Shown here piece after piece: positions 15,712 to 24,600 of a stretch of DNA of 43,943 nucleotides; the first letter of the stretch is position 1; each line of letters begins with the position of its first letter. The stretch lies in assembly GCA_900315955.1 (NCBI GenBank), contig ONBC01000037.1, positions 1 to 43,943 of the forward strand, read 5' to 3'. Source of the stretch: an uncultured Prevotella sp. (GTDB taxonomy: Bacteria > Bacteroidota > Bacteroidia > Bacteroidales > Bacteroidaceae). The notes under the pieces were generated by a model, which searched no databases, was not told where the DNA came from, and saw nothing but the letters and a program-made list of their open reading frames with translations. Position numbers and translations under genes: made by a program.

Positions 15712-17676
15712 ATGGAATATAGTTATTCATTTTTAATACTTCTTCTCCCATTCCTGAGCTTCCTGGTCCTGGGACTGCTCGGTATGAAGATGAAGAAGCC
15801 CGTCGCCGGACTCATCGGTACGGCAGTGCTTGGTGTGCTGTGGTGCATGAGTCTTTACACGGCTTACGAATATTTCTTTGCAGTGGGCAGAGACGCTGCC
15901 ACGGGACTTTATCCGACCGTGACGGTGTTCAACTTCACGTGGTTGAAGTTCACTGACCTGCTGACGTTCAACATCGGATTCCGCCTGACACCCATCTCCG
16001 TGATGATGCTCATCGTCATCACCACCGTGTCGTTTATGGTTCATATCTATAGCTTCGGTTATATGGCGGAGCGTGACGAGAACTATAAGGCAGAGGGTTA
16101 TGAGAAAGGATTCCAGCGGTTCTATGCTTTCCTGAGTCTCTTCACCATGTCTATGCTGGGTCTGGTGGTTGCTACGAACATCTTCCAGATGTATCTCTTC
16201 TGGGAGCTCGTGGGTGTGTGCTCGTATCTGCTCATCGGATTCTATTATCCGAAGCACGCTGCCGTACATGCTTCTAAGAAAGCATTCATCGTCACCCGTT
16301 TCGCGGACCTCTTCTTCCTCATCGGTATCCTTTTCTACAGTTTCTATACAGGTACGTTCAACTACGACCTTACCGCTGATCCGAAGCTGGTGACGGAGCT
16401 CCCCGGTGCAGCGTGGGTTCTTCCGGCTTCTCTCTTCCTGATGTTCATCGGTGGTGCTGGTAAGTCGGCAATGTTCCCGCTTCATATCTGGCTCCCTGAC
16501 GCCATGGAGGGTCCGACGCCTGTGTCTGCCCTCATCCATGCGGCTACGATGGTTGTTGCCGGTGTTTACCAGGTGGCTTCGCTGATGCCTATCTGGGTGG
16601 CATACGCTCCCAACACCTTGCATATCGTGGCTTACATCGCTGCCTTCACGGCTTTCTATGCAGCCGCCGTGGCTTGCTGTCAGCGTGATATCAAGCGTGG
16701 CCTGGCATTCTCGACGATCTCTCAGATCGCTTACATGCTTGTAGCCCTCGGTGTGGTGACCTCGATGGAAGGTGAGGGAAGTGTTGGTTACATGGCTTCC
16801 ATGTTCCACCTCTTCACCCACGCTATGTTCAAGGCGCTCCTCTTCCTCTGCTCCGGTGCCATCATCGTTATTATTGGCTCCAACTTCAAGGATTACATGG
16901 GTGGCTTGCATAAGTATATGCCTATCACGAACATCTGCTTCCTCATTGGTACCATCGCCATCAGTGGATTCTGGCCGTTGGCCGGTTTCTTCTCCAAGGA
17001 TGAGATTGTGGATGCTTGCTTCCATTTCTCTCCGTATCTCGGTTGGTTCATGACGCTTGTCAGTGGTATGACGGCCTTTTATATGTTCCGTCTCTATTAT
17101 GTCATCTTCTGGGGTGACAGCTACTATGAGCAGGATCCCGAGCATCGCCGCAAGCCTGCTGAGGTTCCCTTCGTCATGTGGGGTCCGCTGGTGTTCCTCT
17201 CTCTGATCTCTATCGTTGCCGGCTGGATTCCGATGGGTCACTTCATCTCTCTCAATGGTCATCCTGAGGAGATCGCCCTTCAGCATTTTCAGTTCGGTCC
17301 TACAGCATGGATCTCCCTGTGTGTAGCAACAATCGGTTTCGCGCTCGCTACTTACATGTACGCTCCGAAGCACAACCCGTTGCCCGACAAGCTCGCAACA
17401 GCCATGCCGCGGCTGCACAAGGCTGCCCTCAACCGCTTCTATATCGACGATGCTTGGCAGTTCTTCACACATAAGATCGTCTTCGGTTGCTTCTCTATTC
17501 CTATCGCCTGGTTTGACCGTCATGTCATCGATGGCATGTTCAACTTCTCAGCTTGGGCTACTCAGGAAGGTGGTGAGGCGATCCGTCCCTGGCAGAGTGG
17601 CGATGTGCGTCAGTATGCTATCTGGTTCATCACTGGTTCAGTGGCATTGACGCTTATCCTCATATGTATATTATAA
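15712..17676 (+). CDS. nuoL: Complex I subunit L, antiporter-like
   Basis: This 654-aa polytopic membrane protein is homologous to Mrp-type Na+/H+ antiporters and is the distal proton pump with the long lateral helix. Motifs include YLFWELVGVCSYLLIGFYY with the conserved Glu, GGAGKSAMFPLHIWLPDAMEGPTPVSALIHAATMV split around the pumping Lys and His residues, and FHLFTHAMFKALLFL. The C-terminal part from about residue 560 (LHKAALNRFYIDDAWQ) matches the lateral helix and anchor. Length is normal. Confidence 0.95.
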   Translation: MEYSYSFLILLLPFLSFLVLGLLGMKMKKPVAGLIGTAVLGVLWCMSLYTAYEYFFAVGRDAATGLYPTVTVFNFTWLKFTDLLTFNIGFRLTPISVMMLIVITTVSFMVHIYSFGYMAERDENYKAEGYEKGFQRFYAFLSLFTMSMLGLVVATNIFQMYLFWELVGVCSYLLIGFYYPKHAAVHASKKAFIVTRFADLFFLIGILFYSFYTGTFNYDLTADPKLVTELPGAAWVLPASLFLMFIGGAGKSAMFPLHIWLPDAMEGPTPVSALIHAATMVVAGVYQVASLMPIWVAYAPNTLHIVAYIAAFTAFYAAAVACCQRDIKRGLAFSTISQIAYMLVALGVVTSMEGEGSVGYMASMFHLFTHAMFKALLFLCSGAIIVIIGSNFKDYMGGLHKYMPITNICFLIGTIAISGFWPLAGFFSKDEIVDACFHFSPYLGWFMTLVSGMTAFYMFRLYYVIFWGDSYYEQDPEHRRKPAEVPFVMWGPLVFLSLISIVAGWIPMGHFISLNGHPEEIALQHFQFGPTAWISLCVATIGFALATYMYAPKHNPLPDKLATAMPRLHKAALNRFYIDDAWQFFTHKIVFGCFSIPIAWFDRHVIDGMFNFSAWATQEGGEAIRPWQSGDVRQYAIWFITGSVALTLILICIL

Positions 17677-17699
17677 TGTATATTGAAAAATAATATAAG

Positions 17700-19205
17700 A
17701 TGACTTTTCTAACATTATTCGTCATTATACCGGTTGTGATGCTTCTCTGCCTGTGGCTTGCCAAGAATGACACGCAGGTGCGCATCGTGATGGCTGTTGG
17801 CTCAACGGCGCTGCTTGCCCTCGCCATCTATCTCGTCTTCGCTTTCATTGGAGCGCGTGAGACTATGCCGGCCGAGAAATTCCCATTCCTCTTCGGCGAC
17901 GCCATTCCTTGGTTCGAACCGTTGCATATCTTCTACCGTACAGGTGTGGATGGTATCGCTGTGGTGATGATTCTTCTTTCTGCAATCATCGTTTTCACCG
18001 GTACGTTCGCCTCCTGGCAGCAGCATCCCCAGCAGAAGGAGTATTTCCTTTGGTTCACACTCCTTTCAACGGGTGTCTTCGGTTTCTTCATCTCTGAGGA
18101 TCTCTTCACGATGTTCATGTTCTATGAGGTCGCCCTCATCCCGATGTACCTGCTTATCGGTATTTGGGGAACAGGTCCTAAGGAGTATTCAGCCATGAAG
18201 CTGACTTTGATGCTGATGGGTGGTTCAGCACTCCTCATCATCGGTATCTTGGGTATCTACTTCTTCAACGGACAGTTCAGCGGCACCTATACGATGGATG
18301 TGATGCAGATCGCTACGCTGCACGCCATCCCCGTGAGCATCCAGAAAGTGTTCTTTCCCTTCATCTTCATCGGTTTTGGTATCTTGGGAGCCCTCTTCCC
18401 GTTCCACACATGGTCTCCTGACGGTCATGCCTCAGCGCCTACGGCCGTGTCCATGCTCCATGCCGGTGTGCTGATGAAGCTCGGAGGTTACGGTTGCTTC
18501 CGCATTGCTATGTTCCTGCTCCCTGATGCTGCCCAGCAGCTGTCATGGATCTTCCTCATCCTGACAACGATCTCTGTTGTCTATGGTGCACTTTCTGCTT
18601 GTGTTCAGACCGACCTGAAGTATATTAATGCTTATTCTTCCGTCTCTCACTGCGGCATGGTGCTCTTCGCCCTGCTGATGATGACCCAGACCTCTTGCAC
18701 GGGTGCTATCCTTCAGATGCTTTCTCACGGTCTGATGACGGCTCTCTTCTTCGCTGTCATCGGTATGATCTATCACCGCACGGGTACCCGTGACGTCCGC
18801 CGCTTGGGTGGCTTGATGAAGATTATGCCGTTCCTCTCCGTAGCTTACGTTGTTGCAGGTCTTGCCAACCTCGGTCTGCCAGGCTTCTCCGGCTTCGTTG
18901 CAGAGATGAACATCTTCGTAGGTTCATTCCAGAACGCTGATGTGTTCCATCGTACATGCACCATCATTGCTTGTACCTCTATCGTTATCACGGCTGTCTA
19001 CATCCTCCGTGTGGTGGGTAAGATCCTCTATCAGAAGGTTCCCAATCCTGAGTATTTCAAGCTCACGGATGCTACATGGGATGAGCGTATCGCTGTCGGT
19101 GGCCTGATCTTCTGTGTGGCAGGCCTTGGTCTTGCTCCACTGTGGGCTCAAGACATTATCAACGATGCTGTTGGTCCGATGATCAGTCATATCATGGGGA
19201 TGTAA
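17700..19205 (+). CDS. nuoM: Complex I subunit M, antiporter-like
   Basis: This 501-aa membrane protein has about 14 helices. Typical motifs are FMFYEVALIPMYLLIGIWG with the key Glu, GALFPFHTWSPDGHASAPTA, VSHCGMVLFAL and MLSHGLMTALFFAVIG. It is the middle antiporter-like pump module of the membrane arm. It begins 23 nt after nuoL. Confidence 0.95.
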   Translation: MTFLTLFVIIPVVMLLCLWLAKNDTQVRIVMAVGSTALLALAIYLVFAFIGARETMPAEKFPFLFGDAIPWFEPLHIFYRTGVDGIAVVMILLSAIIVFTGTFASWQQHPQQKEYFLWFTLLSTGVFGFFISEDLFTMFMFYEVALIPMYLLIGIWGTGPKEYSAMKLTLMLMGGSALLIIGILGIYFFNGQFSGTYTMDVMQIATLHAIPVSIQKVFFPFIFIGFGILGALFPFHTWSPDGHASAPTAVSMLHAGVLMKLGGYGCFRIAMFLLPDAAQQLSWIFLILTTISVVYGALSACVQTDLKYINAYSSVSHCGMVLFALLMMTQTSCTGAILQMLSHGLMTALFFAVIGMIYHRTGTRDVRRLGGLMKIMPFLSVAYVVAGLANLGLPGFSGFVAEMNIFVGSFQNADVFHRTCTIIACTSIVITAVYILRVVGKILYQKVPNPEYFKLTDATWDERIAVGGLIFCVAGLGLAPLWAQDIINDAVGPMISHIMGM

Positions 19206-19348
19206 TAAGTTAATGAGTTAATAAGTTTTTGAGTTGTTAAGTTTTGAGCTTTAAGATGGCTGGTAGTTACCAAAAGACATTTTGCAGGCTTCGAAACTCC
19301 AATGACTCAAAAACTAAACAACTCAGAAACTCATAAACTATAAATAAA
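19206..19348. repeat. Hairpin-like repeat spacer between nuoM and nuoN
   Basis: The left arm (about 19206-19253) repeats AAGTTnnTGAGTT words. The right arm (about 19289-19340) repeats ACTCAnAAACT words that are largely complementary to it. The 143-nt spacer has no open frame and could fold into a long imperfect stem in the operon mRNA. Confidence 0.6.
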
Positions 19349-20890
19349 ATGAATATCGATTACAGTCAATTTCTGAATATGATACCAGAGGTCACACTGA
19401 TGGCTATCCTGCTGATAGTGTTTGTGGTGGATCTCTTTACGGCACAGAAACCCTCTGCGCTCGCTGTCCATCAGGCCGAGGCGGGTGAGCTGGCTTTGGA
19501 GAAAGAGAGAACGGTGGCGCAGGCTCCCGTGGCCGCGCTCCGCAAGTGGTTCAATCCCTTGGTCTGTGTGCTGCTCTTCATCCATATCCTCATCAATATC
19601 TTCCCCACAGCTGCCTCTACAACTTTCGGTGGTATGTATGAGACCAATGCGAGTATCGGCGTTATCAAGACCATCCTTGCCTTCGGTACACTGATCGTGC
19701 TCATTCAGGCACGTGAGTGGCTCCAGCGCCCCGACACGGCTTTCAAAGAGGGTGAGTTCTATGTACTTGTGATCTCTACGCTGTTGGGTATGAACATGAT
19801 GGTAAGTGCCAACCACTTCCTTCTGTTCTTCCTCGGTCTTGAGATGGCGTCCGTTCCTATGGCGTGTCTCGTGGCGATGGATAAATACCGTCACTATTCT
19901 GCAGAGGCAGGTGCTAAGTTCATCCTTACGGCTACTTTCTCGAGTGGGGTGATGCTCTTCGGTATCAGCTTCATCTATGGTGCAACTGGTACGCTCTATT
20001 TCGACGACGTGGTGGCTAAGCTCACAGCGACCCCGCTCACCGTCCTTGGTATGGTGTTCTTCTTCTCCGGCCTCGGCTTCAAGATCTCGCTTGTCCCGTT
20101 CCATTTCTGGACAGCCGATACCTATCAGGGTGCTCCGACAAGTGTTACCGGATACCTCTCCGTGGTTTCCAAGGGTGCTGCCGCTTTTGCGCTGTGCGCG
20201 ATTCTTATGAAAGTCTTCGCGCCGATGGTCGAATACTGGCGCTATATGTTGATGGTTGTCATTGTACTCTCCATCACCGTTGCCAACCTTTTCGCGATCC
20301 ATCAGAAGGATCTCAAGCGATTCATGGCTTTCTCCTCAATCTCACAGGCAGGATATATCGTGCTGGCGGTGTTAGGTGATTCAGCGATGAGTGTAGTGGC
20401 GTTGAGCTACTATGTTCTCATCTATGTAGTGGCTAACCTCGCCGTTTTTACTATTATCGCTTCCGTAGAGGAGCACAACAATGGCACGGTCAATATGGAC
20501 AGCTACAACGGTTTCTACAAGACCAATCCGCGTCTGAGCTTTCTCATGACGCTCGCCCTGTTCTCTCTCGGTGGTATTCCTCCCTTCGCAGGTATGTTCT
20601 CCAAGTTCTTCTCGTTCATGGCGGCAGCTCACGGTGCCCAGGTGACGACAACCATCGGTGCGCTGACCTATGCGGTGGTGTTCATCGCTTTGGTCAACAC
20701 GGTCATCAGCTTGTACTACTATCTGCTTATTGTCAAGGCTATGTTCATCAAGCCTAACGATCATCCGCTGCCTACGTTCAAGAGTGCTGCAAGCACGAAG
20801 CTGGCGCTCGCTATCTGTACTCTCGGTGTCGTCGCCTTTGGCGTTTGCTCCGGCGTGTACGACTGGATCGCAGCTGCTGCAGGGATGTAA
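19349..20890 (+). CDS. nuoN: Complex I subunit N, antiporter-like
   Basis: This 513-aa membrane protein is the third antiporter-like pump. Recognisable segments are [38 protein letters not shown] (conserved in NuoN and ND2), [17 protein letters not shown] and [16 protein letters not shown]. An unusual hydrophilic insert near residues 38-62 ([17 protein letters not shown]) lies between helices 1 and 2. It is the last gene of the operon and is followed by a strong terminator. Confidence 0.95.
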   Translation: MNIDYSQFLNMIPEVTLMAILLIVFVVDLFTAQKPSALAVHQAEAGELALEKERTVAQAPVAALRKWFNPLVCVLLFIHILINIFPTAASTTFGGMYETNASIGVIKTILAFGTLIVLIQAREWLQRPDTAFKEGEFYVLVISTLLGMNMMVSANHFLLFFLGLEMASVPMACLVAMDKYRHYSAEAGAKFILTATFSSGVMLFGISFIYGATGTLYFDDVVAKLTATPLTVLGMVFFFSGLGFKISLVPFHFWTADTYQGAPTSVTGYLSVVSKGAAAFALCAILMKVFAPMVEYWRYMLMVVIVLSITVANLFAIHQKDLKRFMAFSSISQAGYIVLAVLGDSAMSVVALSYYVLIYVVANLAVFTIIASVEEHNNGTVNMDSYNGFYKTNPRLSFLMTLALFSLGGIPPFAGMFSKFFSFMAAAHGAQVTTTIGALTYAVVFIALVNTVISLYYYLLIVKAMFIKPNDHPLPTFKSAASTKLALAICTLGVVAFGVCSGVYDWIAAAAGM

Positions 20891-20944
20891 GTCATAACTT
20901 TTCCGCTATCCCCTCTGAAGGAGGTAATTTTTGATTCAATCATG

Positions 20945-21001
20945 AGCCGCATGGCTTGGGTGCGTGATTCGTTTCACCACTCATGCCATGCGGCTTTTTT
21001 A
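20945..21001 (+). terminator. Intrinsic terminator of the nuo operon
   Basis: AGCCGCATGGC (20945-20955) pairs perfectly with GCCATGCGGCT (20985-20995), and T runs to 21000. The 29-nt loop can pair further through GGTG/CACC. The stem starts 55 nt after the nuoN stop. 21002-21158 is A/T-rich and holds nothing that I can name. Confidence 0.9.
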
Positions 21002-21158
21002 CCGCTGATATGTTAAAACGAAGGTTCTTGAAGTGTAGTGCAAAACTTTAACCTTTGTTTACCAAAAATATATCTCTGATAATCAGGGTGTTATAAAAAA
21101 GTTACAGAGAAGGATAAAAAAAGTGGCTAAAAAATGAACAACGTATTGAAAAAATGCC

Positions 21159-21166
21159 TACCTTTG
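21159..21166 (+). promoter_or_regulatory. -7 element before the lipoprotein-like ORF
   Basis: TACCTTTG matches TAnnTTTG. No TTTG lies at the expected upstream distance. It predicts a start near 21172 and, with the terminator at 21390-21421, a transcript of about 250 nt. Confidence 0.5.
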
Positions 21167-21187
21167 CAGCGTTGTTAATAAACAAGA

Positions 21188-21349
21188 TTGTTTTACAGAT
21201 TTAAAAAGCAAAGATTCGCATCTTGTGGTAACAAGAATCAGAGCGCAGCTCCTGCAGCTGATTCTGACACAACAGCTGTTGCTGACACAACTGACACTGC
21301 TGCTGTTGACACTGCTGCAACTGATACAGCTGCTGCTACCGCTGAGTAA
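21188..21349 (+). pseudogene. Truncated small lipoprotein-like gene
   Basis: A frame open from 21182 ends at TAA 21347. Its last 43 residues start FASCGNKNQ, like a lipobox Cys with the usual polar start of a mature lipoprotein, and continue as a low-complexity Ala/Thr/Asp tail (ADTTDTAAVDTAATDTAAA). I recall Bacteroidales lipoproteins of this composition. Upstream there is no ATG in frame and no hydrophobic segment, only LFYRFKKQR. A TTG at 21188 is the only plausible start. The signal-peptide part seems to be lost by a deletion just before the lipobox. A promoter-like element and a good terminator frame the locus. It could also be a short cytoplasmic peptide with a TTG start. Confidence 0.5.
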
Positions 21350-21389
21350 TTATCGACTTCGTTAGCACGAAATAAAAAATTGAGAGACT

Positions 21390-21421
21390 CCGCCTTGGAC
21401 TTTGTTCAGGGCGGTTTTTAT
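21390..21421 (+). terminator. Intrinsic terminator of the lipoprotein-like ORF
   Basis: CCGCCTTG (21390-21397) pairs with CAGGGCGG (21407-21414), one pair being a wobble, and is followed by five T, an A and more T. It lies 41 nt after the TAA at 21347-21349. Confidence 0.8.
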
Positions 21422-21468
21422 TTTTGTTTATTTTATGCTTTCTCTTCCTCTCTGATAGTTTTTTTTGC

Positions 21469-21476
21469 TACCTTTG
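21469..21476 (+). promoter_or_regulatory. -7 element of the glucosaminidase operon
   Basis: TACCTTTG matches TAnnTTTG, without a clear TTTG 19 nt upstream. The expected start near 21482 lies after the ATG-like codon at 21465, which supports ATG 21504 as the real start of the gene. Confidence 0.6.
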
Positions 21477-21503
21477 CATGTATCATTTATTATTCAAGCA
21501 TAC

Positions 21504-22430
21504 ATGCGATTCTTTCGATATATCGTTTTCATATTTTTTCTCTCTGTGGGCTTTGTCAAGGCAGGCGGACAGGGAGTGCAGAAAGCTGCATACTTACTCT
21601 ATATTGACCAGTATAAAGACCTGGCCATAGAACAGATGGAACGTTATCGCATTCCGGCAAGTATCACGCTTGCCCAAGGTCTTTTTGAGAGTAGTGCAGG
21701 GCAGAGCCGCCTCGCTACGGTTGGCAACAACCATTTTGGTATTAAGTGCCACGGTTGGCGAGGAAGATCTATCAATGCTGACGATGACGCACCGGGTGAG
21801 TGCTTTCGCGCCTACGACAATGCCAAGCAGAGCTACGAGGATCATAGTCGTTTTCTTCGTAACAACTCGCGCTATGCCAGTCTGTTCCAATTGCGGGAGA
21901 CTGATTATAAGGGCTGGGCTCGTGGCCTGAAAGCCTGCGGCTATGCTACGAACCCACGCTATGCCGATAACATTATTAACATCATTGAGCTCTACCATCT
22001 CAACCTCTACGATCATGCTAAGGGCTACGACCGCTTCATGGCTGACCGCTACGATGCTCGCAACCACGATTATTCGCCTACCGGATTCCATCCGATCACG
22101 AAGTGCAATAAAAACTATTATATTGTGGCTCGCGCCGGAGACACATTCAAGAGCCTCGCTAAGGAGACGGGCATCTCAAGGCGTAAGCTCGCTAAGTATA
22201 ACGAGCGAGACAAAAACGACGTGCTTCGTGCCGGTGACATCATCTATTTAGAGAAGAAGCAGAAGAAGGCTTCCAAGGTGTTTAAAGGCAAGCCCCATGT
22301 CGTCAAGGTGGGCGAGAGCATGTACTCCATTGCTCAGATGTATGGCATGCGCTTGAAGAATCTCTATAAGATGAACCATATGAGCCCTGACGACGGTATC
22401 ATGGCTGGTCAGCAACTGAGAGTTAGGTAA
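21504..22430 (+). CDS. Exported glucosaminidase-type peptidoglycan hydrolase with two LysM
   Basis: This 308-aa protein starts at ATG 21504 with a signal peptide (MRFFRYIVFIFFLSVGFVKAG); the longer frame from 21465 would start before the predicted transcript start. The glucosaminidase (GH73-like) domain covers about residues 35-180. It has SITLAQGLFESSAGQS with the catalytic Glu, and NNHFGIKCHGW, which is typical of the family. Two LysM peptidoglycan-binding repeats follow: YYIVARAGDTFKSLAKETG and, at the C-terminus, HVVKVGESMYSIAQMYG. It should cut glycan strands in the periplasm during growth or division. It is the first gene of a three-gene operon, 14 nt before the M64 peptidase. Confidence 0.9.
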   Translation: MRFFRYIVFIFFLSVGFVKAGGQGVQKAAYLLYIDQYKDLAIEQMERYRIPASITLAQGLFESSAGQSRLATVGNNHFGIKCHGWRGRSINADDDAPGECFRAYDNAKQSYEDHSRFLRNNSRYASLFQLRETDYKGWARGLKACGYATNPRYADNIINIIELYHLNLYDHAKGYDRFMADRYDARNHDYSPTGFHPITKCNKNYYIVARAGDTFKSLAKETGISRRKLAKYNERDKNDVLRAGDIIYLEKKQKKASKVFKGKPHVVKVGESMYSIAQMYGMRLKNLYKMNHMSPDDGIMAGQQLRVR

Positions 22431-22444
22431 TTAAATCTGAATAT

Positions 22445-23683
22445 ATGAAGAGATTATGTTTTTTGTTTTTCGTTGTCTTGTCAGCACTGGGCATCAGTGC
22501 GCAGGACTTCAACAGTTGGTTTCAGGACAAGACCCTGCGCATTGACTACATCTTCTCGGGCAATGACCATGAGCAGCACATCGCCGTGGATGAACTCAGT
22601 CAGTCGCCTCGCTGGTATGGCAAGCGTCAGCGCCTCGCTGAGCTGCCGATGGAGGGAAACGGTCAGATCACGGTGCGCGACAGTGTGAGTGGGAAGATTA
22701 TCTATCGCAACTCTTTCTCTACGCTCTTTCAGGAGTGGCAGTCGTATCCGGAGGCTAAAACCATAGACAAGAGTTTCGAGAATGTCTTTCTTGTTCCGAT
22801 GCCAAAGCGTACGGTGAAGGTGACGCTTGATCTTCGTGACAACCGCCGCCAGATCAGTGCTTCGCTGACACATGTCGTCAACCCTAACGATATCCTCATT
22901 CGTCATATCGGAGAGAAAGAAATAACCCCTTATGTCTATCTTCAGAAAGCTGCCGACACCACCCGTTGCATTCGTATCGCCTATGTGGCTGAAGGTTATA
23001 CAAAAGCCGAGATGCCTAAGTTCCTCGAGGATGCCCGTAGAGCCATGGGCTATCTCTTCTCTTATGAGCCTTTCAAGAGCTCACGCAACAGGTTCAGCCT
23101 TGTTGCCGTGGAATCTCCTTCCGTGGACAGCGGTGTGAGCATTCCGCGCGAAGGTATATGGAAGAACACTGCTTTGCTTTCCAATTACGACACTTTTTAC
23201 AGTGAACGCTACCTCACGACTCTCCATCTGAAACGGCTTCACGACTGTCTCGCCGGCATTCCTTATGAACATATCATTGTGCTCGTCAATACCGAACGTT
23301 ATGGCGGTGGTGGTATTCTTAACAGTTATGACCTCTGTGCGGCTCACAATTCCACATTCCGTCCTGTTGTTGTCCATGAGTTTGGTCACAGTTTTGCCGG
23401 GCTCGCAGACGAATATGCCTATGACACAGAAGAGGTGCCTATGTATCCGCACGACGTTGAGCCTTGGGAGAAGAATATCACCACGAAGGTCGACTTCAAG
23501 GGCAAGTGGGAGAACCTCATCGGGAAGGATCCCAAGGCCGGCTTCTATGAGGGTGCAGGCTATAGCCCGAAGGGGGTATACCGTGCTTATCCCGACTGCC
23601 GCATGCGTACCAATGAGAATCCGGACTTTTGTCCCGCTTGTAGGCAAGCTATTCAGGCAGTCATCGACTTCTATACGAAATAA
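22445..23683 (+). CDS. Secreted M64 family metallopeptidase
   Basis: This 412-aa protein begins with a signal peptide (MKRLCFLFFVVLSALGISAQ). It then has an N-terminal beta-rich domain as in M64_N (about 25-150). The peptidase domain contains HEFGHSFAGLADEY, with zinc ligands His311 and His315, catalytic Glu312 and a likely third ligand Asp322. The M64 family is named after the Clostridium ramosum IgA protease. Bacteroidetes members are common and mostly untested, so IgA cleavage should not be assumed. Four C-terminal Cys (CRMRTNENPDFCPACRQ has three of them) may bind metal or form disulfides. It lies between the glucosaminidase and the EFR1 gene (3-nt gap), so it is probably co-transcribed. 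Confidence 0.9.
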   Translation: MKRLCFLFFVVLSALGISAQDFNSWFQDKTLRIDYIFSGNDHEQHIAVDELSQSPRWYGKRQRLAELPMEGNGQITVRDSVSGKIIYRNSFSTLFQEWQSYPEAKTIDKSFENVFLVPMPKRTVKVTLDLRDNRRQISASLTHVVNPNDILIRHIGEKEITPYVYLQKAADTTRCIRIAYVAEGYTKAEMPKFLEDARRAMGYLFSYEPFKSSRNRFSLVAVESPSVDSGVSIPREGIWKNTALLSNYDTFYSERYLTTLHLKRLHDCLAGIPYEHIIVLVNTERYGGGGILNSYDLCAAHNSTFRPVVVHEFGHSFAGLADEYAYDTEEVPMYPHDVEPWEKNITTKVDFKGKWENLIGKDPKAGFYEGAGYSPKGVYRAYPDCRMRTNENPDFCPACRQAIQAVIDFYTK

Positions 23684-23686
23684 AAT

Positions 23687-24463
23687 ATGATTTTTTATCT
23701 CTCAGACACAGGCAACACTGGGTGGGCCGCCAAGACAGTTGCCCAGGCCACAGGCGACAAATTGCTGTTCATTCCCGAACTTCTTCGTGCGGGGCAGTCG
23801 GTGTTTACCTTGGAGGAAGGTGAGCGTCTCGGTTTCTGCTTTCCTGTCCATGGCTGGCGCCCGCCTAAGATTGTCCGCGAGTTTATCCGCCGGCTTCGTG
23901 TGGATGCCGATGGGCATTATGTCTATGCCCTCTGCACTGCCGGTGACAACATTGGTGAGACCATGGATATTCTTCGCAAGGATTTGTCGGTAAAGAATAT
24001 CCCGCTCCATGCCGTCTTTTCGCTCATCATGCCAGAGTCGTATCTCGGACTGCCTTTTTTTAATGTCGACAATGCTAAAAAGGAGAAGGAAAAGAAAGAC
24101 AAGGCTGCTGCCGAACTGAGTGATTATGTAAACGAAATCATCAACAACAGAGCGGCCAGCCACCTCGTTATCGGCCATTGGCCGCGTATCAACTCCCGGC
24201 TTCTTGGCGGCTTCTTCGAGAAGCATCTTGTCACCGATAAAAAGTTCGTTGTGGACAGTCGGCTGTGCGTCAAGTGTGGTATTTGTGCTGATGTCTGCCC
24301 GGTGAAGAACATCATTGGAGGCCTGGGGTATGAGCCAAAGTGGAAGCACGATGGTTCGTGTCTTGCTTGTTTCGCCTGTTATCACCATTGTCCGCATCAT
24401 GCCATCAATTGGGGTTCGCTGACGAAGCATAAGGGACAATACTTCTATAATAGAAAGCGGTGA
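23687..24463 (+). CDS. EFR1-type flavodoxin/ferredoxin protein
   Basis: This 258-aa cytoplasmic protein joins a flavodoxin-like N-terminal domain (FYLSDTGNTGWAAKTVA is the FMN phosphate loop; FPVHGWRPP and ALCTAGDNIG are further FMN-contact positions) to a C-terminal ferredoxin domain. The 4Fe-4S motifs are CVKCGICADVCP and CLACFACYHHCP. This matches the EFR1 family of electron carriers whose partners are unknown. The last gene of the operon, it starts 3 nt after the peptidase gene, which is odd company for secreted enzymes. It may share the low-potential electron pool with PFOR and complex I, but that is inference. Confidence 0.87.
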   Translation: MIFYLSDTGNTGWAAKTVAQATGDKLLFIPELLRAGQSVFTLEEGERLGFCFPVHGWRPPKIVREFIRRLRVDADGHYVYALCTAGDNIGETMDILRKDLSVKNIPLHAVFSLIMPESYLGLPFFNVDNAKKEKEKKDKAAAELSDYVNEIINNRAASHLVIGHWPRINSRLLGGFFEKHLVTDKKFVVDSRLCVKCGICADVCPVKNIIGGLGYEPKWKHDGSCLACFACYHHCPHHAINWGSLTKHKGQYFYNRKR

Positions 24464-24558
24464 GGGAGAAAGAAAATGCCATCTCTATCATTCATCATGG
24501 GAATTGTTACGAATTCATAAAATCATGGATGTAAGCATGGATTTACAAATAAATCGCT

Positions 24559-24566
24559 TACTTTTG
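24559..24566 (+). promoter_or_regulatory. -7 element of the ddh promoter
   Basis: TACTTTTG matches TAnnTTTG. The upstream element is poor (CATG at the expected place). It predicts a leader of about 30 nt before ATG 24601. Confidence 0.55.
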
Positions 24567-24600
24567 TAACAGTATAAAGTATTAAACAACCAATAAACAC

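Noticed and set aside
15733-17523. 596-codon open frame antisense to nuoL
   Set aside because: The product is rich in His, Arg, Glu and Asp without any domain, and it mirrors the codon bias of nuoL. nuoL on the other strand is unmistakable.
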